In this document: positions 44,509-52,254 of the stretch, piece by piece
How positions within the stretch are numbered: position 1 is the first letter of the stretch
Layout: every line of letters begins with the position of its first letter
DNA from: Pinibacter soli
Lineage (GTDB): Bacteria > Bacteroidota > Bacteroidia > Chitinophagales > Chitinophagaceae
DNA length: 64,000 nucleotides
Assembly (NCBI RefSeq): GCF_029961145.1
Contig: NZ_JASBRG010000005.1
Location: 62,001 to 126,000, forward strand
Direction of reading: 5' to 3'
Translations under genes and position numbers: made by a program
Notes under the pieces: generated by a model
Told to the model about the DNA's origin: nothing
Seen by the model: only the letters and a program-made list of their open reading frames with translations
Database searches by the model: none

Positions 44509-44516
44509 CAAAGATA
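44509..44516 (-). promoter_or_regulatory. -7 promoter element abutting the DUF6660-like start codon
   Basis: The minus strand reads TATCTTTG (TAnnTTTG) and ends 5 bases before ATG 44504. It probably drives a leaderless transcript for this gene and the receptor. Confidence 0.5.
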
Positions 44517-44629
44517 GAACGTAGATGATTACGATTTGATATGATTTTTTGAATTGAGATTTAATCGATTCGTTTAAACTCAAATCATCACAGATCATGA
44601 AAACCTGCGTTCCGATTTCTTCAATAAAA

Positions 44630-44655
44630 AATCCCTTTGCCTGCGCAAAGGGATT
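44630..44655 (-). terminator. Intrinsic terminator of metK
   Basis: AATCCCTTTGC (44630-44640) pairs perfectly with GCAAAGGGATT (44645-44655). The minus strand continues in T6. It lies 23 bases after the metK stop. Confidence 0.85.
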
Positions 44656-44677
44656 CTAAGTTTATCAGCTGATTCGA

Positions 44678-45931
44678 TTATTTCAAACCGAACTCTTTTT
44701 TAACTTTTGCTACGTGGTCAAGTTTTTCCCATGTGAACAATTCAACTTTCACATTTTTCTCTTTACCATCCGGAGTTTTGAAAGTTTTAGTAACAACTTC
44801 CGGTTTGCGGCCCATGTGTCCGTACGCAGCAGTTTCGCTGTAGATCGGCGTACGCAATTTCAAGCGCTGTTCGATAAAGTAAGGACGCATGTCGAACAGT
44901 TTAGAAACGCGTTTAGCGATTTCGCCGTCAGACAATTTTACTTTAGCTGTACCGTATGTGTTTACGTAGATGCTTGTTGGTTGAGCAACACCGATCGCAT
45001 AAGAAACCTGTACAAGTACTTCGTCGCAAAGACCAGCAGCTACAAGGTTTTTAGCGATGTGACGAGTTGCGTATGCAGCAGAACGGTCAACTTTAGAAGG
45101 ATCTTTACCGCTGAACGCACCACCACCGTGAGCACCTTTACCACCGTAAGTATCTACGATGATTTTACGACCAGTCAAACCTGTATCGCCGTGTGGTCCG
45201 CCGATTACGAATTTACCAGTTGGGTTGATGTGGTATTTGATACCGTCATTAAACAACTTAGCGTATTTCTTATATTTAGCTTTTACGCGGGGGATCAGGA
45301 TTGAAATGATATCTTTCTGGATCTTGTCCTGCATTTTAGCTTCTGTATCGAAGTCATCATGCTGAGTAGATACAACGATCGCGTCGATGCGAACGGGTCT
45401 GTTTTTGTCATCGTACTCAAGAGTCACCTGGCTTTTTGCATCAGGGCGCAAATATTTGATTTGCTTGTTTTCTCTTCTCAATGCAGCAAGCTCAAGCAAG
45501 ATCTTGTGTGCTAAGTCAAGTGCCAAAGGCATGTAGTCTTCAGTTTCGTTTGTTGCGTAACCGAACATCATTCCCTGGTCACCAGCACCTTGTTCTTCTT
45601 TTTTCTTTTTGTCAACGCCCTGGTTGATGTCAGAAGATTGTTCGTGGATAGCAGAGAACACGCCGCAGCTGTTAGCTTCGAACATGTATTCGCTTTTTGT
45701 GTAACCGATTTTACGGATTACACCTCTTGCGATTTCCTGCACATCGAGATAAGCTTTTGATTTTACTTCTCCGGCCAATACTACTTGTCCGGTTGTAACC
45801 AGCGTTTCGCAAGCCACTTTAGAGTTTGGATCGAAGGCTAAAAAGTTATCTATCAAGGCATCTGAGATCTGATCGGCCACTTTATCCGGATGGCCCTCTG
45901 AAACGCTTTCAGAAGTAAACAAATAAGGCAT
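44678..45931 (-). CDS. metK: S-adenosylmethionine synthetase
   Basis: This 417-residue cytosolic enzyme makes S-adenosylmethionine from methionine and ATP. The hallmark motifs are present: [21 protein letters not shown] (methionine and ATP site), [16 protein letters not shown] (the central hexapeptide GAGDQG) and [20 protein letters not shown] (P-loop-like). The protein is a little longer than the E. coli enzyme, with a charged insert at DKKKKEEQG. It has its own promoter element 88 bases upstream and a hairpin in the leader. Its product feeds methylation reactions whose waste product is recycled by ahcY, also in this window. Confidence 0.96.
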   Translation of the reverse strand: MPYLFTSESVSEGHPDKVADQISDALIDNFLAFDPNSKVACETLVTTGQVVLAGEVKSKAYLDVQEIARGVIRKIGYTKSEYMFEANSCGVFSAIHEQSSDINQGVDKKKKEEQGAGDQGMMFGYATNETEDYMPLALDLAHKILLELAALRRENKQIKYLRPDAKSQVTLEYDDKNRPVRIDAIVVSTQHDDFDTEAKMQDKIQKDIISILIPRVKAKYKKYAKLFNDGIKYHINPTGKFVIGGPHGDTGLTGRKIIVDTYGGKGAHGGGAFSGKDPSKVDRSAAYATRHIAKNLVAAGLCDEVLVQVSYAIGVAQPTSIYVNTYGTAKVKLSDGEIAKRVSKLFDMRPYFIEQRLKLRTPIYSETAAYGHMGRKPEVVTKTFKTPDGKEKNVKVELFTWEKLDHVAKVKKEFGLK

Positions 45932-45962
45932 GATTCTAATTTTGTTGGTTATTTATTAATGC

Positions 45963-46004
45963 AAAATCCATTAATCATCGAGCAAGCAACAATTAATGGA
46001 TTTT
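45963..46004 (-). promoter_or_regulatory. Stable hairpin in the metK leader
   Basis: AAAATCCATTAAT (45963-45975) pairs perfectly with ATTAATGGATTTT (45992-46004) around a 16-base loop. It lies between the -7 element and the ATG, so it is in the 5' leader RNA. It does not match the SAM riboswitch cores I know. Confidence 0.5.
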
Positions 46005-46018
46005 TTATAAAATCGGGA

Positions 46019-46026
46019 CAAAGATA
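46019..46026 (-). promoter_or_regulatory. -7 promoter element for metK
   Basis: The minus strand reads TATCTTTG (TAnnTTTG), 87 bases before the metK ATG, giving a leader of about 80 bases. Confidence 0.55.
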
Positions 46027-46182
46027 GTCGCCAGTTTGATATTTAAGAATTTTAAACGTCAATTTAATAGTAAAATATACGTTATCAAATAGATTATGCC
46101 TCTCAAACATACTTAAAAACCACGAAACCAAAAGTCTATAAAATTAATAGAGTTGTAAATTGTCTTCAAAAAAATCAATAAA

Positions 46183-46208
46183 AAAGCCTGTTTTGGCAAA
46201 CAGGCTTT
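46183..46208. terminator. Intrinsic terminator after the GT5-like gene
   Basis: AAAGCCTGTTT (46183-46193) and AAACAGGCTTT (46198-46208) form a perfect 11-bp stem with loop TGGC. The minus strand continues in T. It lies 21 bases after the stop codon of the GT5-like gene. Confidence 0.85.
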
Positions 46209-46229
46209 GAATATATTCTATAGAAACTT

Positions 46230-47042
46230 CTATTTTGTAAGATCTGTATACAATTGCAAGTAATCTGTAAGATCTGATTCTGCATTGTACTGTAATACTT
46301 TTTTACCACGCACTTTACCAAACTCTTCAACTAATTTTTTGTCCACTTTCTCGGAACCAAACGTAATAGCATCTGCACTTAGAGCTCCACCTCTGAACAT
46401 ATCTATATTGCCCGGGGCCTTAAACGGCTCAAGATCTTTCTCTTTTATAGTAGCATGGATGTTAGCAAATTTTGCAAAATCTGCACCCAGCTTTTCTTTA
46501 AAAGTGGTCTGCCCTACTGTGTAAATAACCTTGCTGTGACTGAAAACAGGTTCTTTTTTGTACGCAGTTTTCAAATACATTGGGATCAAACCAGTCATCC
46601 AGCCGCTGCAATGGATGATGTCTGGAGGCCAACCGAATTTTTTTACAGTCTCCAATGCGCCTTTACAGAAGAAAACAGTTCTTAACCCATTGTCGTCAAA
46701 CCACTTTTCATTCTCGTCTGTAAAAACAAATTTTCTTTTAAAAAGGTCTTCGTTATCAAGAAAGTATATCTGCAAACGTGCATTTGGCAGAGATGCCACT
46801 TTGATCTGCAACGGGTAATCGTCGTTATCAACCGATACATTTATCCCAGATAAACGTACCACTTCGTGAAGCCTGTGACGTCTTTCATTGATGGTCCCAA
46901 ACCGCGGCATAATACAACGCACTTCGAAATTATTGTCATTTGCTTTAATTGCCAGCCTGTTCACAATTTCAGAGAACTCTGTCATTTCCAGGTATGGAGA
47001 CATTTCGTTGGCAATGAATAAAATTCTTTTCTTTGTTGACAT
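46230..47042 (-). CDS. Glycogen/starch synthase N-terminal (GT5) domain protein
   Basis: This 270-residue protein matches only the N-terminal Rossmann half of GT5 glycogen synthases: ILFIANEMSPYLEMTEFSEIVNRLAI (matching the VAAEVAPFAKVGGLADVV region), VRCIMPRFGTINE, and PDIIHCSGWMTGLIPMYLK (matching the HAHDW region). The C-terminal half, which binds ADP-glucose, is missing, so normal synthase activity is not expected. The family-wide position beside panC in Bacteroidota is conserved. The role is unknown. A TACCTTTG promoter element lies 42 bases upstream. Confidence 0.75.
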   Translation of the reverse strand: MSTKKRILFIANEMSPYLEMTEFSEIVNRLAIKANDNNFEVRCIMPRFGTINERRHRLHEVVRLSGINVSVDNDDYPLQIKVASLPNARLQIYFLDNEDLFKRKFVFTDENEKWFDDNGLRTVFFCKGALETVKKFGWPPDIIHCSGWMTGLIPMYLKTAYKKEPVFSHSKVIYTVGQTTFKEKLGADFAKFANIHATIKEKDLEPFKAPGNIDMFRGGALSADAITFGSEKVDKKLVEEFGKVRGKKVLQYNAESDLTDYLQLYTDLTK

Positions 47043-47084
47043 TATCGGTATCGGTTATGAAAAAAAGGAACTGAAAATAGTGTG

Positions 47085-47092
47085 CAAAGGTA
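47085..47092 (-). promoter_or_regulatory. -7 promoter element for the GT5-like gene
   Basis: The minus strand reads TACCTTTG (TAnnTTTG), 42 bases before ATG 47042. It lies in the divergent gap with panC. Confidence 0.55.
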
Positions 47093-47150
47093 AGGCTTTT
47101 TACCCAAAATAGGCTACTATACTAATTTTCCGCTCATAAAAGCTCAAAAA

Positions 47151-47996
47151 ATGACTATAATCAAGGGAATTTCGGCATTGCAGGAAAATGTTAATTTTCT
47201 GAAAAACAACGGTAAAACCATCGGATTTGTACCAACAATGGGTGCTTTGCACGATGGTCATATTTCGCTTATTACTGCGTCCAAGGCTGAAAATGACATA
47301 ACGGTCTGCAGCATTTTTGTCAATCCAACTCAGTTCAACGATCCGAAAGATTTCGAGAAATACCCCATAACTATTGAGGCGGATATTGAAAAACTGGAGC
47401 TTGCGGGCACAAATATTCTCTTTTTACCTTCTGTTACAGAAATGTACCCCGATGGATTTGACAAGGTACCTCATTATGACCTGGGCGTTATTGAAACCAT
47501 TTTGGAGGGCAAATTCAGACCCGGCCATTTCCAGGGAGTTTGCCAGATCGTCCACAAGCTTTTGAAAGCTGTACAGCCACATAACTTATATATGGGCCAA
47601 AAAGATTATCAGCAATGTATGGTAATCAACAGATTGATACAGATTGAAAACCTGGGTGTAAAGCTTCATACAAGGCCCACTCTTCGCGAAAAGGACGGGC
47701 TCGCTATGAGCAGCCGCAATATGCGCTTGAACGAAGAAGAGAGGAAAAACGCACTCACTATTTATCGCGTTCTCAACTATTTGAAAGATCACATTGAAAA
47801 AGAAAGCATCGCCTATTTGCTGGACAGAAGCAATTTAATGCTCACGGATAATAATTTCCGGCCGGATTATGTTTCTATCGCCGATGCGGAAACACTTGTC
47901 CCAGTTGAAAATTGGGATGGGCATCAAAAAATTGTTGCTTTAATCGCGGCATATCAGAATGAAGTGAGGCTGATTGATAACATGGCGCTTGATTAG
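47151..47996 (+). CDS. panC: Pantoate-beta-alanine ligase
   Basis: This 281-residue cytosolic enzyme joins pantoate and beta-alanine to make pantothenate. It has the nucleotidyltransferase signature GFVPTMGALHDGHISLI (HxGH), then FVNPTQFNDPKDFEKYP, GKFRPGHFQGVCQIVHKL, MGQKDYQQCMVI and the second signature RPTLREKDGLAMSSRNMRL. The panD gene follows 109 bases downstream on the same strand, so the two probably act in one pathway operon. Confidence 0.95.
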   Translation: MTIIKGISALQENVNFLKNNGKTIGFVPTMGALHDGHISLITASKAENDITVCSIFVNPTQFNDPKDFEKYPITIEADIEKLELAGTNILFLPSVTEMYPDGFDKVPHYDLGVIETILEGKFRPGHFQGVCQIVHKLLKAVQPHNLYMGQKDYQQCMVINRLIQIENLGVKLHTRPTLREKDGLAMSSRNMRLNEEERKNALTIYRVLNYLKDHIEKESIAYLLDRSNLMLTDNNFRPDYVSIADAETLVPVENWDGHQKIVALIAAYQNEVRLIDNMALD

Positions 47997-48105
47997 TTGA
48001 AAATTGAAAGTTAATTGCAGAACCGGGTACTCCTGGCAACTGTACGTTTTTCCCAAATTCTTCTTAGCTTGCACCCCGCTAAAAAGCGGTTTTAATTAAA
48101 CAAGC

Positions 48106-48450
48106 ATGGACATCGAAATTTTAAAATCAAAGGTGCACAGAGCCGTAATCACGGAGGCTAACTTACATTACGTTGGTAGTCTTACGCTTGATGAGGATCT
48201 GATGGATGCAGCGAATATGATCGAGAATGAGAAAGTGCAAGTTGTGAATGTTAATAATGGTTCCCGCATTGAAACGTACCTTATCAAAGGAAAAAGAGGT
48301 TCGGGCGTATGCTGCCTTAACGGACCTGCTGCCAGACAAGGTGCTGCCGGCGATATCGTGATCGTTATTTCTTACGCACGTATGTCATTCGACGAAGCCA
48401 AACAATTCAAGCCCTGGATTGTTTTCCCAAAAGACGGAAATAAACTTTAG
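48106..48450 (+). CDS. panD: Aspartate 1-decarboxylase precursor
   Basis: This 114-residue proenzyme makes beta-alanine from aspartate. It is cleaved at Gly24-Ser25 ([14 protein letters not shown]) to form the pyruvoyl cofactor. [16 protein letters not shown] precedes the site, and [33 protein letters not shown] follows. Length matches the family. It pairs with panC immediately upstream. Confidence 0.95.
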   Translation: MDIEILKSKVHRAVITEANLHYVGSLTLDEDLMDAANMIENEKVQVVNVNNGSRIETYLIKGKRGSGVCCLNGPAARQGAAGDIVIVISYARMSFDEAKQFKPWIVFPKDGNKL

Positions 48451-48451
48451 T

Positions 48452-48546
48452 TAATTGAAAATTGAAAGTTGAAAATTGAAAATGGTATAACCGAGAGTCT
48501 TTTCGAATAAAACCATTTTCAATTTTCAACTTTCAATTTTCAATTA
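48452..48546. repeat. Inverted repeat of TTGAAAATTGAAAG words
   Basis: The left arm (48452-48486) repeats TTGAAAATTGAAAGTTGAA. The right arm (48513-48546) is its reverse complement (CAATTTTCAACTTTCAA words). About 27 bases lie between. It fills the gap between panD and the flippase-like gene. Confidence 0.7.
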
Positions 48547-48576
48547 TCACCTATCTTTAAGGCCAAACCAACCTGT

Positions 48577-49590
48577 ATGAAGAAAAAGGTGTTTCAGTGG
48601 CTTCAGTATGCGTTTTTTTTAGCTTTGGCAATATTTTTAGTTTGGTGGTCGGTCGGTAAGATTAAGGGGCATGACTGGGAGGAAATGAAAGGAGCACTTC
48701 GTACTACAGACTATTGGTTACTTGTGCCTGTTGTATTAATTTTATTGGCCAGTCATTACAGTCGCGCATTAAGATGGAAAATTTTAATGCAACCCCTCGG
48801 ATACTCCCCTTCTACTCTCAATACTTATTTTTCCGTACTTATTGGATATCTCGCAAATCTCGCCGTACCAAGGCTGGGAGAAGTATTGAAATGCACTGTT
48901 CTTGCCCGTTATGAAAAAGTGCCCGCAAATAAACTCGTGGGAACTATTGTAGCGGAAAGAGCTTTTGACCTTATATGTTTGTTGATCGTTTTTGCCGTTA
49001 GTATATTTTCCCAGATTGATATTATTGGAAAATTTGCAATGGACAAGATCAAAAAAATAGTCAGTACCGAAACCGGCGACATTGACTGGCTCAAGATTGC
49101 AGTTGTTGTTGGTGGTTTGTTAATTGTTTTACTGGTTGTAAGATTTATCATGCACAAGTTTGCGCACATTCATGTGATTGGTAAAATAAAAGAATTTATG
49201 AGGGGAATCTGGCAGGGATTGATCAGTGTGCGATATGTAAAAAACAAAGGCTGGTTTTTCTTTCATACCATTATGATCTGGGTAGGTTATTTACTAAGCA
49301 TACAAATGGGATTTTATGCAATGCAGGCCACCAGCGGATTAGGAATTAAAGCATCATTATCTGTACTTTCTCTTGGCAGTATAGGTATGATTGCAACGCA
49401 GGGGGGAATTGGCGCTTATCCTTTTCTGGTACAGGAAACAATGATGCTATATGGAATTACAGAAAACGTCGGGAGAGCATTTGGCTGGCTCTTGTGGCTG
49501 GTTCAATTTTTCCTGGTTATTGTATTTGGATTTTTAAGCATAGGATTATTACCAATAGTTAACAGAAAAAAAAGTTTACAACATGCGTAA
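48577..49590 (+). CDS. Flippase-like (LPG synthase TM domain, UPF0104) membrane protein
   Basis: This 337-residue inner-membrane protein has about eight predicted helices. It matches the lysylphosphatidylglycerol synthase transmembrane family: SHYSRALRWKILMQPLG (near 60-76), YLANLAVPRLGEVLKCTVLARYEKVPANKLVGTIVAERAFDLICLL (near 90-135) and GSIGMIATQGGIGAYPFLVQETMMLYGI near the C-terminus. The C-terminal catalytic synthase domain is absent. A role in lipid transport or modification is inferred from the family. It overlaps the heptose adenylyltransferase gene by 8 bases. Confidence 0.8.
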   Translation: MKKKVFQWLQYAFFLALAIFLVWWSVGKIKGHDWEEMKGALRTTDYWLLVPVVLILLASHYSRALRWKILMQPLGYSPSTLNTYFSVLIGYLANLAVPRLGEVLKCTVLARYEKVPANKLVGTIVAERAFDLICLLIVFAVSIFSQIDIIGKFAMDKIKKIVSTETGDIDWLKIAVVVGGLLIVLLVVRFIMHKFAHIHVIGKIKEFMRGIWQGLISVRYVKNKGWFFFHTIMIWVGYLLSIQMGFYAMQATSGLGIKASLSVLSLGSIGMIATQGGIGAYPFLVQETMMLYGITENVGRAFGWLLWLVQFFLVIVFGFLSIGLLPIVNRKKSLQHA

Positions 49591-50074
49591 CTCAGACGTA
49601 ATCGAAAAGAAAATTTATGAACCAATAGCACTGGAAGAACAAGTTTACCGTTGGAAATTTCTTGGGCAAAAAATAGCTTTCACGAATGGCTGTTTTGATA
49701 TACTTCACAAAGGGCATATCGCATCTCTTAGCCAGGCGGCTAAAGAAGCAGATGTACTTGTCGTTGGCCTGAACTCAGACGCTTCTACCAAAAGATTGAA
49801 AGGTGAAGGCAGACCGGTTAACAACGAACAGGCAAGGGCAACCGTTTTAGCATCACTTTTAATGGTAGATGCTGTTATTCTTTTTGATGAAGACACTCCT
49901 CTTGAACTTATAAAGAAAGTAATGCCCGATGTTATCGTGAAGGGTGGCGATTACACTCTTGACCAGATTGTTGGCGCTAAGGAAGTAATGGCCCATGGCG
50001 GCCGGGTTGTGATCAATCCAATTGTGGAGGGTTACAGTACCACGGGTATTTTGGGCAAGATCGCTGCGCTGTAA
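49583..50074 (+). CDS. D-glycero-beta-D-manno-heptose 1-phosphate adenylyltransferase (RfaE2/HldE C-domain type)
   Basis: This 163-residue enzyme has the nucleotidyltransferase signature FTNGCFDILHKGHIASLSQA (HxGH), GLNSDASTKRLKGEGRPVNNEQARATVLASL and VKGGDYTLDQIVGAKEV, as in the second domain of HldE. It would activate heptose-1-phosphate for LPS core synthesis. The kinase domain is separate and not in the window. It overlaps the upstream flippase-like gene by 8 bases, which supports an envelope-related operon. Confidence 0.88.
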   Translation: MRNSDVIEKKIYEPIALEEQVYRWKFLGQKIAFTNGCFDILHKGHIASLSQAAKEADVLVVGLNSDASTKRLKGEGRPVNNEQARATVLASLLMVDAVILFDEDTPLELIKKVMPDVIVKGGDYTLDQIVGAKEVMAHGGRVVINPIVEGYSTTGILGKIAAL

Positions 50075-50106
50075 AAAGAAGTAAAAATCGCATCAGCATG
50101 GCATTG

Positions 50107-50114
50107 TAGCTTTG
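50107..50114 (+). promoter_or_regulatory. Orphan -7 element in a gene-free stretch
   Basis: TAGCTTTG matches TAnnTTTG. It lies 281 bases before lpdA with no recognisable gene directly behind it. The 320-base gap (50075-50394) also holds a stretch with CAACGGAGCGTCGCAACGA (50177-50195) that I cannot assign, and an AAAAAGTAAAA-type word run at 50257-50278. Confidence 0.3.
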
Positions 50115-50394
50115 TGCATAGGACTTTTCAGGTGGATCCCCAGTGCCATTAAAATGCTCCATAATGTTACTACAGTTCAACGGAGCGTCGCAACGACTGT
50201 TTTATCGTAGTACAATTGTTGGTCCCATAAAAAATGCGGCTGCACCGTTTTTACTTTTAATTTTTTACTTTTTACTTATAGAAATAACCACTTTTGGCTA
50301 TTTCCTCATTGTAAAGTAGCTTCGCACATCTCAAAAATTAATCATCCAATAACCTTGTACTTATTTTATTGCAAGGCATTTAAAATCAAAACAT

Positions 50395-51798
50395 ATGGCA
50401 TACGATGTTCTGGTGATAGGTAGTGGACCCGGCGGTTATGTAGCTGCGATCCGTGCCTCACAACTAGGCTTTAAGACAGCAATTGTAGAAAAGGAGAGTC
50501 TTGGCGGTATCTGTTTGAACTGGGGTTGTATTCCTACAAAAGCGTTATTGAAAAGTGCTTCGGTACTTGAATCTATAAAGCACGCAGAGGCTTACGGTCT
50601 GAAAGCTAGTGGTGAAGCGGATTTTGCTGCTGTTATCAAACGCAGCCGCGGTGTAGCCGACAAAATGAGCAAGGGCGTTCAGTTTTTGATGAAAAAGAAC
50701 AAGATCGATGTGATCATGGGCTTTGGTGTGTTGAAAGCTAAAGGCCAGGTAGAAGTTACCAAAGCTGATGGTGCTAAAGAAGTTGTAGAAGCGAAACACA
50801 TCATTCTTGCAACTGGTGGCCGCAGCCGTGAATTGCCTAATCTGAAACAAGATGGTAAAAAAGTTATCGGTTACCGCGAAGCAATGGTTTTGCCTGAGCT
50901 TCCAAAATCTATGATCGTTGTAGGTTCTGGCGCGATAGGTGTTGAATTTGCTTACTTCTACAATGCAATGGGAACGAAAGTTACCATCGTTGAGTTCCTT
51001 CCTCGTGTAGTACCGGTTGAAGATGAAGACATTTCTAAAGAACTGGAAAAACAATACAAGAAAAACGGCATCGACATCTTGGTAAATGCCTCTGTTGAAA
51101 GCGTTGATGTTAGCGGAAACGGCGTTAAAGCAAACGTGAAAAAAGCTGACGGAAATGTTACCCTGGAGGCTGACATCGTGTTGAGCGCTGTAGGTGTTTC
51201 TTCAAATATTGAAGGCATCGGTCTTGAGCAAGTTGGTGTTAAAACTGACAAAGGCAAAATCGTTGTTGACAAATTCTACCAAACAAATATTCCTGGTGTT
51301 TATGCGATCGGCGACTGCGTTCCTGGTCAGGCATTAGCACACGTTGCGAGCAAAGAAGGCATCATTTGCGTGGAAAACATCGGTTACAACGAGAAAAAAT
51401 ACAATCACCAGCCTGAAGCTCTGGATTACGGCAATGTACCAGGTTGTACTTATTGCACACCAGAAATCGCTTCTGTTGGTTTAACTGAAAAAGCTGCTAA
51501 AGAAGCAGGTTACGAAATTAAAGTAGGTAAATTCCCATTGAGCGCAAGCGGTAAGGCTTCTGCGGCAGGTGCTACTGAAGGTTTTGTAAAAGTGATCTTC
51601 GACGCTAAATACGGCGAATGGTTAGGTACGCACATGATCGGTTACAATGTAACTGAATTGATCGCTGAGACTGTAGTTGCCCGCAAACTGGAAACTACTT
51701 ATCACGAAGTACTGAACAGCATTCACCCGCACCCAACTATCAGCGAAAGCATTAAAGATGCGATTGAAGTAGCTTATGGTGAAGCGATTCACTTGTAG
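50395..51798 (+). CDS. lpdA: Dihydrolipoyl dehydrogenase (E3)
   Basis: This 467-residue flavoprotein reoxidises dihydrolipoamide for pyruvate and 2-oxoglutarate dehydrogenase complexes. Visible are the FAD site (DVLVIGSGPGGYVAAIRASQLG), the redox disulfide GGICLNWGCIPTK, the NAD site (VVGSGAIGVEFAYFYNAMG), YAIGDCVPGQALAHVA and the catalytic His-Glu at the C-terminus (HPHPTISE). ATG 50395 is the first codon of the conserved MAYDVLVIG. It is followed by a terminator. The E1 and E2 genes are not in the window. Confidence 0.95.
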   Translation: MAYDVLVIGSGPGGYVAAIRASQLGFKTAIVEKESLGGICLNWGCIPTKALLKSASVLESIKHAEAYGLKASGEADFAAVIKRSRGVADKMSKGVQFLMKKNKIDVIMGFGVLKAKGQVEVTKADGAKEVVEAKHIILATGGRSRELPNLKQDGKKVIGYREAMVLPELPKSMIVVGSGAIGVEFAYFYNAMGTKVTIVEFLPRVVPVEDEDISKELEKQYKKNGIDILVNASVESVDVSGNGVKANVKKADGNVTLEADIVLSAVGVSSNIEGIGLEQVGVKTDKGKIVVDKFYQTNIPGVYAIGDCVPGQALAHVASKEGIICVENIGYNEKKYNHQPEALDYGNVPGCTYCTPEIASVGLTEKAAKEAGYEIKVGKFPLSASGKASAAGATEGFVKVIFDAKYGEWLGTHMIGYNVTELIAETVVARKLETTYHEVLNSIHPHPTISESIKDAIEVAYGEAIHL

Positions 51799-51854
51799 TT
51801 TTGAGTAATGAGTTGTGAGTTCTGGGTTTTTCGGAGCAAGCAGCTAAAAAATAT

Positions 51855-51885
51855 AGGACTGTCGGAAATGGCAGTCCTTTTTTGT
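51855..51885 (+). terminator. Intrinsic terminator of lpdA
   Basis: AGGACTGTC (51855-51863) and GGCAGTCCT (51870-51878) pair with one wobble around a loop of about 6 bases, followed by TTTTTT. It lies 57 bases after the stop codon. Confidence 0.85.
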
Positions 51886-51887
51886 TG

Positions 51888-52152
51888 GCACACGGATGAC
51901 ACTGATTAGACTGATTTACACGGATTGTTACTATTTTGCAACCATGAAAACAGGAGATTTAAACACTAAAAAACTGCAGGCTGTTGATATTGATCCTTCT
52001 CTTTGAAAAGTATAGGAATGAAACTCTTTTTCCTAAAAAACTGGAAAAAGCAAACGAGCATCTTAAAACAGCAAAGTTGCCTGATAGAAAAGGCAAATAA
52101 CCCCAAGTACAATCAGCGCAAATCAGTCCAATCAGCGTTATCTGTGTGCTAA
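51888..52152. mobile_element. Inverted-repeat (MITE-like) element, copy 1
   Basis: The left end (51888-51927) reads GCACACGGATGAC... and contains ACTGATTAGACTGATTTACAC. The right end (52112-52152) contains AATCAGTCCAATCAGCG and TCTGTGTGCTA, the imperfect reverse complement. The two ends are about 40 bases each with clear similarity along their length. The interior holds a frame-shifted small ORF. A second copy with the same ends lies at 56336-56499. Confidence 0.65.
51944..52100 (+). pseudogene. Degenerate small ORF inside the inverted-repeat element
   Basis: ATG 51944 opens MKTGDLNTKKLQAVDIDPSL and stops at 52004. Shifting frame by one base there restores LFEKYRNETLFPKKLEK and ANEHLKTAKLPDRKGK, ending at TAA 52098-52100. 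The two parts read as one coherent lysine-rich protein with a single-base lesion. I do not recognise the family. Confidence 0.4.
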
Positions 52153-52254
52153 TCGCATTTACATACATTTCCCAATTGTTAATGGCTTAAATTCATCCAA
52201 CTTCCGTTAAACCTCGGGCGTTATCACATATCCAATAGAAAATTATTGGTGACT

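Noticed and set aside
45932-46018. SAM riboswitch in the metK leader
   Set aside because: The stem-loop is strong but the conserved core of SAM-I, SAM-II and SAM-III is not visible. I list it only as a leader hairpin.
51959-52168. 69-codon minus-strand open frame inside the inverted-repeat element
   Set aside because: The plus strand carries a coherent, though frame-shifted, lysine-rich peptide. The minus-strand product has no such pattern.
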